This document shows, in pieces, positions 1 to 7,646 of a stretch of 64,000 nucleotides of DNA (within the stretch, counting starts at the first letter, position 1; each line of letters starts with the position of its first letter). The notes beneath the pieces were generated by a model. The model was not told where the DNA came from, made no database searches, and was given only the letters and a program-made list of their open reading frames with translations. This stretch comes from Cryobacterium sp. SO1. GTDB lineage: Bacteria; Actinomycetota; Actinomycetes; Actinomycetales; Microbacteriaceae. The stretch covers positions 1,984,001 through 2,048,000 of the forward strand of contig NZ_CP067394.1 in assembly GCF_004210215.2 (NCBI RefSeq), in the 5' to 3' direction. A program made the position numbers and the translations under genes.

Positions 1-101
1 ACGTTCCAGGAGGGCTCCGGCAGCTCGCCGGCCTCGTGCTCTATGTCGAACATGGCGGCGAGGTCAGGCGCCGAATCGGTAATGATGAATCGCCCACACA
101 T
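1..101 (-). CDS. SRAP-domain protein (HMCES/YedK-like), 5' part only
   Basis: The reverse strand opens with MCGRF, the signature of the SRAP family, and 33 residues are visible before the window edge. In the family Cys2, exposed after Met removal, forms a covalent link to abasic sites in single-stranded DNA and so protects them during replication. The last visible residue, Asn33 in a SWN context, matches the conserved active-site Asn of the family (usually followed by VAP). The gene diverges from the imuA'-imuB-dnaE2 genes, and a LexA box lies 58 bp upstream of its ATG, so SOS control is likely. The ribosome-binding site is weak. Family assignment is firm from the N-terminus; the rest of the gene is outside the window. 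Confidence 0.88.
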   Translation of the reverse strand, partial: MCGRFIITDSAPDLAAMFDIEHEAGELPEPSWN

Positions 102-136
102 AGGCTCAGGTTACCGTGCCACCTGAGGACCGTCCG

Positions 137-164
137 GTTATCCACACCGGTTGACTAAATCGAA
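137..164 (-). promoter_or_regulatory. Predicted SRAP gene promoter
   Basis: On the reverse strand, TTCGAT (159-164), a 16-bp spacer and GATAAC (137-142) give a start near 131 and a leader of about 30 nt. The -35 shares bases with the LexA box. Confidence 0.4.
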
Positions 165-179
165 TCTGTGTTCGAAAAT
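151..179 (+). promoter_or_regulatory. Predicted imuA' promoter
   Basis: TTGACT at 151-156, a 17-bp spacer and GAAAAT at 174-179. The predicted transcription start is at about 186, which is exactly an in-frame GTG, so the mRNA may be leaderless. The LexA box fills the spacer. Confidence 0.55.
160..175. promoter_or_regulatory. LexA (SOS) box between the SRAP gene and imuA'
   Basis: TCGAAT-CTGT-GTTCGA matches 11 of 12 defined bases of the actinobacterial LexA operator TCGAAC-N4-GTTCGA. It lies inside the spacer of the imuA' promoter and overlaps the -35 of the divergent SRAP promoter, so one repressor could shut off both directions. Confidence 0.85.
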
Positions 180-185
180 GAATGG

Positions 186-968
186 GTGTCCATACCCCTG
201 ATCTCCGTAGCGAGCGCCCCGGTCTCCCCGGCCGGCGCCCCGGCCGGTGCCTCGGCCGCCGACCGGGTCATCGAACTGCAGGCGCGCATCCAGGGCATGC
301 AGCGGGACCGCTGGGCAGCCGGGGGCAGGGCAGTCTCCGGGGTTCTGGGCCGCATTCTGCCGGACGGGATCCTGCGAACCGGCGTGGTCTACACGGTCGA
401 CAATTCAACGTCCCTGATCATGGCGGTACTGGCTGCGGCCGGCCAGGACGGCGGCTGGAGCGCGGTGGTAGGCCTGCCCGACTTCGGCACGGAGGCCGCT
501 ATCGGGTTCGGCATCGACCTCGAGCGCCTCGTGCTCGTTCCCTCCCCCGGTGACCAGTGGTTGGCGGTGACGGCGGCGCTCGTCGACGTGCTGTCCCTCG
601 TCGTCGTACACCCTGAACGTGCCGTCGGCGACGCCGAGGCGGCCAGGCTCGGCGCGAGGTTGCGGCAGAGTGGCTGCACCCTGATCGTGGCCGGCACCTG
701 GTCCCAGACCGAAGCGGACCTGAGGGTGACCGGCACCAGGTGGGAGGGGCTGGGCGCCGGACACGGCTACCTGTCCGGTCGGGACCTGACCGTGCAGGTC
801 TCCGGGAGCAACGGCAGCGGACGGCGGCGTTCAGAGCTGGTGCACCTGCCCGACCTCCCCGGGCCAGGCGACACACTCCCGGCCCACTCCGCTCCCCTCC
901 GCCTCCGGAGGACCGGGCCCACCCCGTCCAACCGGCGCAGGCAACCGGCGGCGGAGTGGACGCCATGA
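186..968 (+). CDS. imuA': ImuA'-like mutasome accessory protein
   Basis: A 260-residue protein with a degenerate RecA/SulA-like fold. It has no Walker A motif, as is usual for actinobacterial ImuA', which is thought to help recruit ImuB and DnaE2 for translesion synthesis. It is placed by context: its stop overlaps the imuB ATG (ATGA, 965-968) and dnaE2 follows. The frame is open from GTG 168, but that codon lies inside the LexA box. GTG 186 coincides with the predicted transcription start, so I prefer 186. The C-terminal 45 residues are rich in Pro, Arg and Ser and look disordered. Family identity rests mostly on synteny, because the sequence diverges quickly. Confidence 0.75.
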   Translation: MSIPLISVASAPVSPAGAPAGASAADRVIELQARIQGMQRDRWAAGGRAVSGVLGRILPDGILRTGVVYTVDNSTSLIMAVLAAAGQDGGWSAVVGLPDFGTEAAIGFGIDLERLVLVPSPGDQWLAVTAALVDVLSLVVVHPERAVGDAEAARLGARLRQSGCTLIVAGTWSQTEADLRVTGTRWEGLGAGHGYLSGRDLTVQVSGSNGSGRRRSELVHLPDLPGPGDTLPAHSAPLRLRRTGPTPSNRRRQPAAEWTP

Positions 969-2614
969 ACCGCGAACGCACCATAGTGCTCTGGTGTCCG
1001 GACTGGCCGGTGATCGCCGCCCGGTCGGCCACCGACCTGCCTCTCGGCATCCCGCTGGCGCTCATCGATCACGGAATGGTCTTCGCCTGCGCCCCCGAGG
1101 CCCGGCACCTGGGTGTCCGCCGCGGCCTGACCGTTCGGGAAGCCCAGTTCCGCTGCACGGATCTCGTCGTGCTGGCCTACGACCCGACCGTGGACCGGCG
1201 GGCCTTCGACCCGATCCTGGATGGGCTCGAAAAGATCACACCCGGGGTCGCGGTGCTACGCCCAGGCACCTGCGCCATCCGGGCCCGCGGACCGGTTCGC
1301 TACTACGGCGGCGAGTCCGCCGCGGCGCGGGCCTTGCTCGACTACCTCCACGGTGCCGGACTCACCGAAGCCAGGGTTGGGATCGCCGACGGACCGTTCG
1401 CCGCCGAGCAGGCGGCGCGCCGCGGCAGGCCCGGACCGGGCGCTGCGCCGGCCGTCGCCGGGCGCCCGGAACCGGACCCAAGTGAACCACGTGACCGCGT
1501 GCGGATAGTCCCGGCCGGGCAATCCGCGGCATTCCTGGCGCCACTGCCGGTGTCGGCGGCGGCGGATGCCGGGCTCGGTGCCCTGCTCGCCCGGCTCGGC
1601 GTGCACACTCTCGGCCAGTTCGCCAGCCTGCCCGCCCAGGACGTACACCGGAGATTCGGTGCCGCGGCGGCGCAGGCGCACGCCAGGGCGGCCGGCCGGG
1701 AACACGAGGAGATCGTCCCGCGCACGCCCACACCGGTGTTCGACCGCGGCCAGGACTTCGAACCGGCCCTGGACCGCATCGACCAACTCGCGTTCGCCCT
1801 GCGCAGCACCGCGGACACCTTCGTGCGCGCCCTGCGTGAGCAGACCCTGGTCTGCACGGCCGTGTCGATCCTGGTCAGCACCGAAGACTCGCTGCTGACC
1901 GAACGAACCTGGCGGCACCCGCGCTGGTTCACGGCCTCCGACCTCATCGACCGGGTCCGCTGGCAGTTGCAGGGTGACGGCCGCGCGGATTCCGGCCTGC
2001 GCGCCGGGGTCGTGCGCGTGGTCTTCTCCCCCGACCAGGTCGACGCCGTCGCGAACCACGAGGACGGCCTGTGGGGATCAGGACCCGACGAACGCATCCA
2101 TCACGCCCTCACCCGGGTGCAAGGGCTGGTCGGCCACGCCGGCGTGCTGACGGCGGCGATCGACGGTGGAAGACTACTCGCCGACCGCCAACGCTGGCTG
2201 CCCTGGGGTGATGAGCCGACAGGGTCAGCAAGCCGGGGGCCGGCCAGGGGGTCTGGGGCAGATGATCGTCCCTGGGCGGGGAGCCTGGGCGGGCTGCTCC
2301 CCGCCACGGTCTACCGAGCGGCTCACCCGGTCACCCTTGTCGCCGACGACGGACGGTCCCCGGGTGTCGATGACCGCGGCGCCCTCGACGGGGCCCCGCG
2401 ACGGTTTGCGCCGGAGCGCACCAGCGCAGGATCCGCTCGGCCGGAACTCCGCCCCGTCGCGGCGTGGGCCGGTCCGTGGCCGGTGCTTGAGCGGTGGTGG
2501 GACACGGCGGCCGGCCGCACGGTGCACCGGCTTCAAATCGTCGAGGAGAACGGTGACGCCTGGCTGCTGGCGCTGGACGAGGACGGCTGGCGCGCCGAGG
2601 CCCGCTATGACTAG
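965..2614 (+). CDS. imuB: ImuB, catalytically dead Y-family polymerase homologue
   Basis: 549 residues. The N-terminal WCPDWP replaces the catalytic DxDxFFA motif of active Y-family polymerases, and the palm acidic pair is replaced by RPGTCAIRARGP. This is the ImuB pattern: a hub that bridges DnaE2 and the beta clamp rather than a polymerase. HhH and little-finger regions occupy the middle (about residues 190-400). A QRWLPWG segment near nt 2189-2210 resembles the clamp-binding motif of mycobacterial ImuB (inference). Its start overlaps the imuA' stop by 4 bp, so translational coupling is likely. A 116-bp gap with a 9-bp tandem repeat separates it from dnaE2. Confidence 0.92.
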   Translation: MNRERTIVLWCPDWPVIAARSATDLPLGIPLALIDHGMVFACAPEARHLGVRRGLTVREAQFRCTDLVVLAYDPTVDRRAFDPILDGLEKITPGVAVLRPGTCAIRARGPVRYYGGESAAARALLDYLHGAGLTEARVGIADGPFAAEQAARRGRPGPGAAPAVAGRPEPDPSEPRDRVRIVPAGQSAAFLAPLPVSAAADAGLGALLARLGVHTLGQFASLPAQDVHRRFGAAAAQAHARAAGREHEEIVPRTPTPVFDRGQDFEPALDRIDQLAFALRSTADTFVRALREQTLVCTAVSILVSTEDSLLTERTWRHPRWFTASDLIDRVRWQLQGDGRADSGLRAGVVRVVFSPDQVDAVANHEDGLWGSGPDERIHHALTRVQGLVGHAGVLTAAIDGGRLLADRQRWLPWGDEPTGSASRGPARGSGADDRPWAGSLGGLLPATVYRAAHPVTLVADDGRSPGVDDRGALDGAPRRFAPERTSAGSARPELRPVAAWAGPWPVLERWWDTAAGRTVHRLQIVEENGDAWLLALDEDGWRAEARYD

Positions 2615-2647
2615 GCAGTGCACGGTACCCGGCCGGACCGGAGACCT

Positions 2648-2719
2648 AGAGCACCCAGAGCACGCAGGGCACCCAGAGCACCCAGAGCACTCAGAGCGCT
2701 CAGGGCACGCAGAGAGAAC
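2648..2719 (+). repeat. 9-bp tandem repeat between imuB and dnaE2
   Basis: Seven full copies (2648-2710) and a degenerate eighth of a 9-bp unit with consensus AGAGCACCC; single-base variants are AGAGCACGC, AGGGCACCC and AGAGCACTC. It occupies most of the imuB-dnaE2 gap and ends 11 bp before the dnaE2 ATG, so it contributes the purine-rich ribosome-binding region. Confidence 0.9.
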
Positions 2720-2730
2720 GGTGCACCCCA

Positions 2731-5700
2731 ATGGGATTCAATAACCCACCGATTCCGTGGTCCGAACTTGAGCGCCGGCTCTCCGACCGGCGGCCGGGCG
2801 GCCCTCCCCCAGACGCCGACGGCGGGGACAGCCCGGCCTGGTCTAGGCACCGTCAGCCCTACGCGGCCCCGACCCCTTCCGGCCCTCCGGCTGGGCAGCC
2901 CGCCGGCGGCACCGTGGGTTACGCGGAGTTGCACGCCCACTCGAACTTCAGCTTCCTCGACGGCGGCAGCTCACCGGAACACCTCCTCGAGGAGGCCGGG
3001 GCGCTGGGCCTGCACGGCCTGGCCCTCACAGACCATGACGGGTTATACGGAGCCGTTCGCCTGGCTGAAACCGCCGAGAGTTACCCCGGCGTGCGCACGG
3101 TCTTCGGCGCGGAGCTGTCCCTCGGGCTGACCCGCCGGCAGAACGGGGTGCCGGAGCCCGAGGGCAGTCACCTCGTGGTGCTGGCCAGGGGCCAGGAGGG
3201 CTATCACCGGCTCGCTGCCGCGCTCACCCACGGCCAGCTTGCCGGAGGCGAAAAGGGACGGCCGGTCTACGACGTCGACGAGCTCGCCGAGGCGTCGGGC
3301 GGGCACTGGAGCATCCTGACCGGCTCTCGGTCCGGAGCCGTGCGCCAGGCCCTGCTTCGCGACGGCGACGAGGCGGCGGCCCGGGAACTGGACCGGCTGG
3401 TGGCCCTGTTCGGCCGGGACAGCGTGAACGTCGAGCTGGTCGACCACGGCCGGCCGCAGGACTCCATGACCAACGACAGATTGGCGGTCCTGGCGGAACG
3501 GGCCGGGCTGCCCGTGCTCGCGACCAACAATGTGCACTACGCCCGGCCGGCCGACTTCAGGCTCTTCTCTGCCCTCGCGGCCGTCCGCGGCCAACGCAGC
3601 CTGGACGACATGGACGGCTGGCTGCCCGCCGGCCCCACCCAGCACTTACGGAGCGGAGCAGAGATGGCCGCGCGGTTCGCCCGGTACCCCGGGGCGGTGG
3701 CCCGCACCGTGCCGCTGGCCGATGAATTGGCCTTCTCGCTGCGCCGGGCCAGGCCCAGACTGCCCCGGCAACAGGTGCCGGACGGGCACACCCCGATGAG
3801 CTGGTTGCGCCACCTGGTCTGGGAGGGGGCCGAGCGCGCGTACCCAGGCTTCAACGCCAACGTTCGCGACCGGCTGGAGAAGGAACTCGCCGTGATCGAG
3901 GCCAAGGACTTCCCCGGCTACTTCCTGATCGTGCACGACATCGTGCAGTTCGCCCGGCGCAAGGGCATCCTCTGCCAGGGCCGCGGATCGGCGGCGAATT
4001 CGGCGGTCTGCTTCGTGATCGGGATCACCGCGGTGGACTCGATCTTCTACCGGCTGCCCTTCGAGAGGTTCCTCTCCAGCCTCCGGGAGGAGGAACCCGA
4101 CATCGACGTCGACTTCGACTCCGACCGGCGGGAAGAGGTGATCCAATACGTCTACGACCGCTACGGCCGCCTCAACGCCGCCCAGGTGGCCAACGTGATC
4201 ACCTACCGACCGAAGTTCGCCGTGCGCGACATGGCCAAGGCGCTCGGCTACAGCACCGGTCAACAGGATGCCTGGTCCAAGCAGGTGGAGCGCTGGGGCG
4301 CCGCGGTGTCCAGCCCCGACCACGACATCCCCGATCAGGTCGCCGACCTCGCCGGTCAGGTACTGGGTTTCCCTCGTCACCTCGGCATCCACTCCGGCGG
4401 GATGGTCCTGACCGACCGCCCCGTCGGGGAGGTGTGCCCCATCGAACACGCCCGCAAGGAGAATCGCACGGTGCTGCAGTGGGACAAGGACGACTGCGCC
4501 TGGATGGGACTGGTCAAGTTCGACCTGCTCGGCCTGGGCATGCTCGCGGCCCTGCAGTACACCTTCGACCTGGTCAGGGACTCGCTCGGAGAGGACTGGA
4601 GCCTGGCCGGCATTCCCCGGGAGGAGGCCGGCGTCTACGACATGCTCTGCCGAGCGGATTCGATCGGGGTGTTCCAGGTGGAGAGCCGGGCCCAGATGGG
4701 CACCCTGCCCAGGCTGCAGCCTCGCCGCTTCTACGACCTCGTGGTCGAGATCGCCCTGATCCGGCCCGGCCCGATCCAGGGCGGGGCCGTGCACCCCTAC
4801 ATCCGGCGCAAGCTCGGCCAGGAACCGGTGACCTACCTGCATCCCAAACTCGAACCGGTCCTCGAACGCACCCTCGGCATCCCGCTGTTCCAGGAACAGC
4901 TCATGCAGATGGCCATGGCGGTCGGCGGCTGCACCGGCGAAGACGCCGACCTGCTGCGCCGGGCGATGGGTTCCAAACGCGGAGTGGAGAAGATCTCCTC
5001 CTTGCGGGCAACCCTCTACGAGGGCATGGCCGGCAACGGGATCACCGGTGCCCTGGCCGACGAGATCTACGAGAAGATCGAGGCCTTCGCGAACTTCGGC
5101 TTCGCCGAGAGCCACTCCATCAGCTTCGCCCTGCTCGTCTATGCCAGCGCCTGGTTGAAACTGCACTACCCGGGAGCCTTCCTCGCGGCACTGCTCCGCG
5201 CCCAGCCGATGGGGTTCTACTCGCCGCAATCCCTGGTCGCGGATGCCCGCCGGCACGGTGTTCAGGTGCTGCGACCGGATGTGCAGCTCTCCGGCGCCGA
5301 CGCTTCCCTCGAGCCCCTTGCCGACCCGTCGACCGAACCGGCCGGACGGCCCGGCTGCCTGGACCACGACCAGCCCGCCGTGCCGGGCTATGACCGGACC
5401 CTGCCGGTGGACGATCGTGGGCACCGCAGGGACGGGGCCCTGGCCGTGCGTCTCGGCCTCGCGGAGGTGCGTTCCATCGGTTCGGCGGTGGCGGAGAGGA
5501 TCGTGGCCGACCGGACCAGGTTCGGCCCGTTCCGCTCGATGAACGACCTCGCCAGACGGGCCAGGCTGAACACCGAACAACTCGAATCCCTGGCAACGGC
5601 CGGAGCGTTCGAGGGGTTCGGCCTGGAGCGCCGGCAGGCACTGTGGTCGGCCGGGGAGGCAGCCCAGGAGACCGACGCCCATCTGCGCGGCTCCTTCGAG

Positions 5701-6144
5701 ACCGTGCAGCCGCCGTTGCTGGCCCTGATGACTCCCGTGGAGCAGGTGGCCTACGACCTCTGGGCCACCGGGGTCTCCACCGACGACCATCCGATCCGCC
5801 ACGCCAGGCCGGTCCTGGCAGCCAGGGGCGCACTGGCCGCCGAGCAGCTGGCCGTCAGTGAGAACGGCCGCCGGATCGAGGTCGGCGGGGTCGTCACGCA
5901 CCGCCAGCGACCGGCAACGGCGAACGGGGTGACCTTCATCAACCTGGAGGATGAGACCGGCAACGTCAATGTGGTGGTGAGCGTCGGGGTGTGGAACCGC
6001 TTCCGGAGGATCGCCAGGGAGTCTCCCGCCCTGATGATCCGGGGCATCCTCGAACGCTCGCCGGAGGGCGTGGTCAACCTCATCGCCGACAGATTCGAAC
6101 CCCTGACCGTGGCGGCCCCTACCTCGTCGCGGGACTTCCGCTAG
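2731..6144 (+). CDS. dnaE2: Error-prone DNA polymerase III alpha subunit DnaE2
   Basis: 1137 residues, a normal length for DnaE2. The PHP domain starts near residue 63 (YAELHAHSNFSFLDGG, then LTDHDG at about 99-104). The polymerase active-site acids are in PDIDVDFDSDRR (about 456-467). An OB-fold (IEVGGVVTHRQRP, about 1050 onward) lies at the C-terminus. The enzyme does mutagenic lesion bypass with ImuA' and ImuB during the SOS response. The first 60 residues are a Pro/Gly-rich extension before PHP. ATG 2731 was chosen because the purine-rich end of the 9-bp repeat sits at ribosome-binding distance. Expression probably comes from the LexA-controlled promoter at 151-179, though the repeat gap could alter coupling. 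Confidence 0.96.
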   Translation: MGFNNPPIPWSELERRLSDRRPGGPPPDADGGDSPAWSRHRQPYAAPTPSGPPAGQPAGGTVGYAELHAHSNFSFLDGGSSPEHLLEEAGALGLHGLALTDHDGLYGAVRLAETAESYPGVRTVFGAELSLGLTRRQNGVPEPEGSHLVVLARGQEGYHRLAAALTHGQLAGGEKGRPVYDVDELAEASGGHWSILTGSRSGAVRQALLRDGDEAAARELDRLVALFGRDSVNVELVDHGRPQDSMTNDRLAVLAERAGLPVLATNNVHYARPADFRLFSALAAVRGQRSLDDMDGWLPAGPTQHLRSGAEMAARFARYPGAVARTVPLADELAFSLRRARPRLPRQQVPDGHTPMSWLRHLVWEGAERAYPGFNANVRDRLEKELAVIEAKDFPGYFLIVHDIVQFARRKGILCQGRGSAANSAVCFVIGITAVDSIFYRLPFERFLSSLREEEPDIDVDFDSDRREEVIQYVYDRYGRLNAAQVANVITYRPKFAVRDMAKALGYSTGQQDAWSKQVERWGAAVSSPDHDIPDQVADLAGQVLGFPRHLGIHSGGMVLTDRPVGEVCPIEHARKENRTVLQWDKDDCAWMGLVKFDLLGLGMLAALQYTFDLVRDSLGEDWSLAGIPREEAGVYDMLCRADSIGVFQVESRAQMGTLPRLQPRRFYDLVVEIALIRPGPIQGGAVHPYIRRKLGQEPVTYLHPKLEPVLERTLGIPLFQEQLMQMAMAVGGCTGEDADLLRRAMGSKRGVEKISSLRATLYEGMAGNGITGALADEIYEKIEAFANFGFAESHSISFALLVYASAWLKLHYPGAFLAALLRAQPMGFYSPQSLVADARRHGVQVLRPDVQLSGADASLEPLADPSTEPAGRPGCLDHDQPAVPGYDRTLPVDDRGHRRDGALAVRLGLAEVRSIGSAVAERIVADRTRFGPFRSMNDLARRARLNTEQLESLATAGAFEGFGLERRQALWSAGEAAQETDAHLRGSFETVQPPLLALMTPVEQVAYDLWATGVSTDDHPIRHARPVLAARGALAAEQLAVSENGRRIEVGGVVTHRQRPATANGVTFINLEDETGNVNVVVSVGVWNRFRRIARESPALMIRGILERSPEGVVNLIADRFEPLTVAAPTSSRDFR

Positions 6145-6154
6145 CGTCGATTCA

Positions 6155-6994
6155 GTGAATGAAGACCGTTACTCCAATGATGTGCTCGCCGCGGGATGGC
6201 GGGAGGCCGGCCGCCGTGTCGTCCCCCAGCAGGAGGCCGTGCGCGACCTCGTGATCGAAGAGGTCGCCACCGGATTCTGCGGGGCCGTCCTCAGGGTCGA
6301 GAAGAAGGTCGTCACGCTGGAGGACCGGCACGGCAAGCTCCGGTTGTTCCCGCTCGGCGCCGGCTTCCTTCTCGACGGCGAACCGGTCGTCCTCGTGGCA
6401 CCGCGATCGAGCGCACCGGCCGCCCGCGGGCGCACCGCATCAGGCTCGCTGGCGGTGGCGGATGCGCCGGCGCGAGTGGCCAGGGCCAGCCGTATCTTCG
6501 TGGAGGGCCGCCACGACGCCGAACTGGTGGAGAAGGTCTGGGGGGCGGATCTGCGCATCGAGGGCGTCGTCGTGGAATACATCGAGGGCGTCGACAATCT
6601 GGCCGAACTGCTGGCCGAGTTCAAGCCCAGTCCCACCCGCCGGGTCGGCGTACTGGTCGACCACCTGGTGCCCGGATCCAAGGAGAGCCGGATCGCCGAC
6701 GCCGTCGCCAGCGGCCCGCACGGACGGCATGTTCTCGTGGTCGGGCATCCCTATGTGGATGTCTGGCAGTCGGTCAAACCAGCTCGATTGAATTTGCCGG
6801 TCTGGCCGCAAATCCCTCGAAACATCGAGTGGAAGCACGGCATCTGCGCTGCCCTCGGTTGGCCGCACGACGACCAGGCCGACATCGCCAGGGCATGGCA
6901 GCGCATCCTGGGCCAGGTTCGCACCTACGCAGACCTCGAACCGGCGTTGCTGGGCCGGGTCGAGCAACTCATCGATTTCGTCACCGTCGATTAG
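6155..6994 (+). CDS. DUF3097 family protein (TOPRIM-like pattern)
   Basis: 279 residues starting at GTG 6155, 10 bp after the dnaE2 stop and in the same direction. DUF3097 is widespread in actinobacteria and its function is unknown to me. Residues about 108-180 read FVEGRHDAELVEKVWGADL, then EYIEG, then VGVLVDHLVPGSKESR. This resembles a TOPRIM core (a VEG glutamate, then an hhhhD acidic motif) as in RNase M5 or primases, but with DH where the canonical DxD would be. The TOPRIM reading is my inference. The C-terminus (IPRNIEWKHGICAALGW) looks family-specific. The spacing suggests cotranscription with the mutasome, but it may just be a neighbour. Confidence 0.85.
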   Translation: MNEDRYSNDVLAAGWREAGRRVVPQQEAVRDLVIEEVATGFCGAVLRVEKKVVTLEDRHGKLRLFPLGAGFLLDGEPVVLVAPRSSAPAARGRTASGSLAVADAPARVARASRIFVEGRHDAELVEKVWGADLRIEGVVVEYIEGVDNLAELLAEFKPSPTRRVGVLVDHLVPGSKESRIADAVASGPHGRHVLVVGHPYVDVWQSVKPARLNLPVWPQIPRNIEWKHGICAALGWPHDDQADIARAWQRILGQVRTYADLEPALLGRVEQLIDFVTVD

Positions 6995-7136
6995 CGCCGT
7001 CATCGGCACGCTTTGAGCACTTCTGTCAGAATTCGTAACACTTTGATGGCTTTTTCGCACAGATCTCCACGGAGACCGAGCGATGTGGGCTAGTGTTGTC
7101 GAAGTAGTTGTAGTGCTTGCACGTCTAAAAAACGTA

Positions 7137-7164
7137 TTGACTTCGGTTGGTACGGGCTTATTCC
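7137..7164 (+). promoter_or_regulatory. Predicted cspA promoter in a 250-bp leader region
   Basis: TTGACT (7137-7142), a 16-bp spacer and TATTCC (7159-7164) predict a start near 7171 and a leader of about 74 nt. The region 6995-7244 has no other gene and is less GC-rich than its surroundings. Long structured leaders are typical of cold-shock genes, and other promoter placements upstream are possible. Confidence 0.4.
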
Positions 7165-7244
7165 TTTCGGAAGCGGACGACGAATACCGCGACGAACGGC
7201 CTCGAAAGTCGGGGCCTTTCTTACACTCCTGGAGGAGTTTCATA

Positions 7245-7448
7245 ATGGCAACAGGTACCGTGAAATGGTTCAACGCTGAAAAGGGCTTCGGATTCATCGC
7301 TCCCGACGACGGAAGCGCCGACGTTTTCGCGCACTACTCTGCGATCGCTTCGAACGGCTACAAGTCGCTCGACGAGAACCAGAAGGTCGAGTTCGAGGTA
7401 ACCCAGGGCCCCAAGGGTCCCCAGGCCGAGAACATCCGCGCCCTCTAA
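7245..7448 (+). CDS. cspA: CspA-family cold-shock protein
   Basis: 67 residues forming a single cold-shock OB-fold. RNP1 (KGFGFIAP, residues 13-20) and RNP2 (DVFAHYSA, about 26-33) bind single-stranded RNA and DNA. The protein acts as an RNA chaperone in the cytoplasm. The start is fixed by GGAGGAG at 7231-7237, 7 bp before the ATG; the upstream in-frame extension to 7083 is untranslated leader. A strong hairpin terminator follows, so it is monocistronic. Confidence 0.97.
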   Translation: MATGTVKWFNAEKGFGFIAPDDGSADVFAHYSAIASNGYKSLDENQKVEFEVTQGPKGPQAENIRAL

Positions 7449-7478
7449 ATAGAGCTGCGTAGCTGTATAAAGCTGCTG

Positions 7479-7513
7479 ACAACGCCCCCGCTTCGGCGGG
7501 GGCGTTGTTTTTT
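7479..7513 (+). terminator. Rho-independent terminator of cspA
   Basis: A 13-bp perfect stem (7479-7491 with 7496-7508), a TTCG tetraloop and a run of T. It starts 30 bp after the cspA stop. Confidence 0.93.
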
Positions 7514-7538
7514 AAAGCCACGGCAGACTAACCCCAAC

Positions 7539-7606
7539 CAACTGTTCCCCGTGCGGACTTCTGCGCCCGGTGTGCCGGGTGCACTTGTCCGCACGGGGAA
7601 CAGTTG
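7539..7606. repeat. 20-bp perfect inverted repeat with nested hairpin
   Basis: The arms at 7539-7558 and 7587-7606 are exact reverse complements (left arm begins CAACTGTTCC). The 28-bp centre contains a second hairpin, CCCGG/CCGGG. It lies between the cspA terminator and the 3' end of the convergent Lrp gene. It could act as a bidirectional terminator or be one copy of a dispersed palindromic element. Confidence 0.9.
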
Positions 7607-7646
7607 ACGTGGGAGGTTGGGCTCGGGGCGGGGCGGGCGCGACTGG

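Noticed and set aside
3646..5901. Long reverse open frame opposite dnaE2
   Set aside because: It is a shadow of GC-rich codon usage: the dnaE2 frame has intact motifs throughout, and the reverse product is low-complexity.
7083..7244. In-frame extension of cspA to 7083
   Set aside because: No ribosome-binding site; the extra 54 residues do not resemble any cold-shock protein, and a perfect GGAGGAG precedes ATG 7245.
7539..7606. The 20-bp inverted repeat as a phage or plasmid attachment site
   Set aside because: No integrase, no tRNA and no direct repeat nearby; a palindrome is not the expected att structure.
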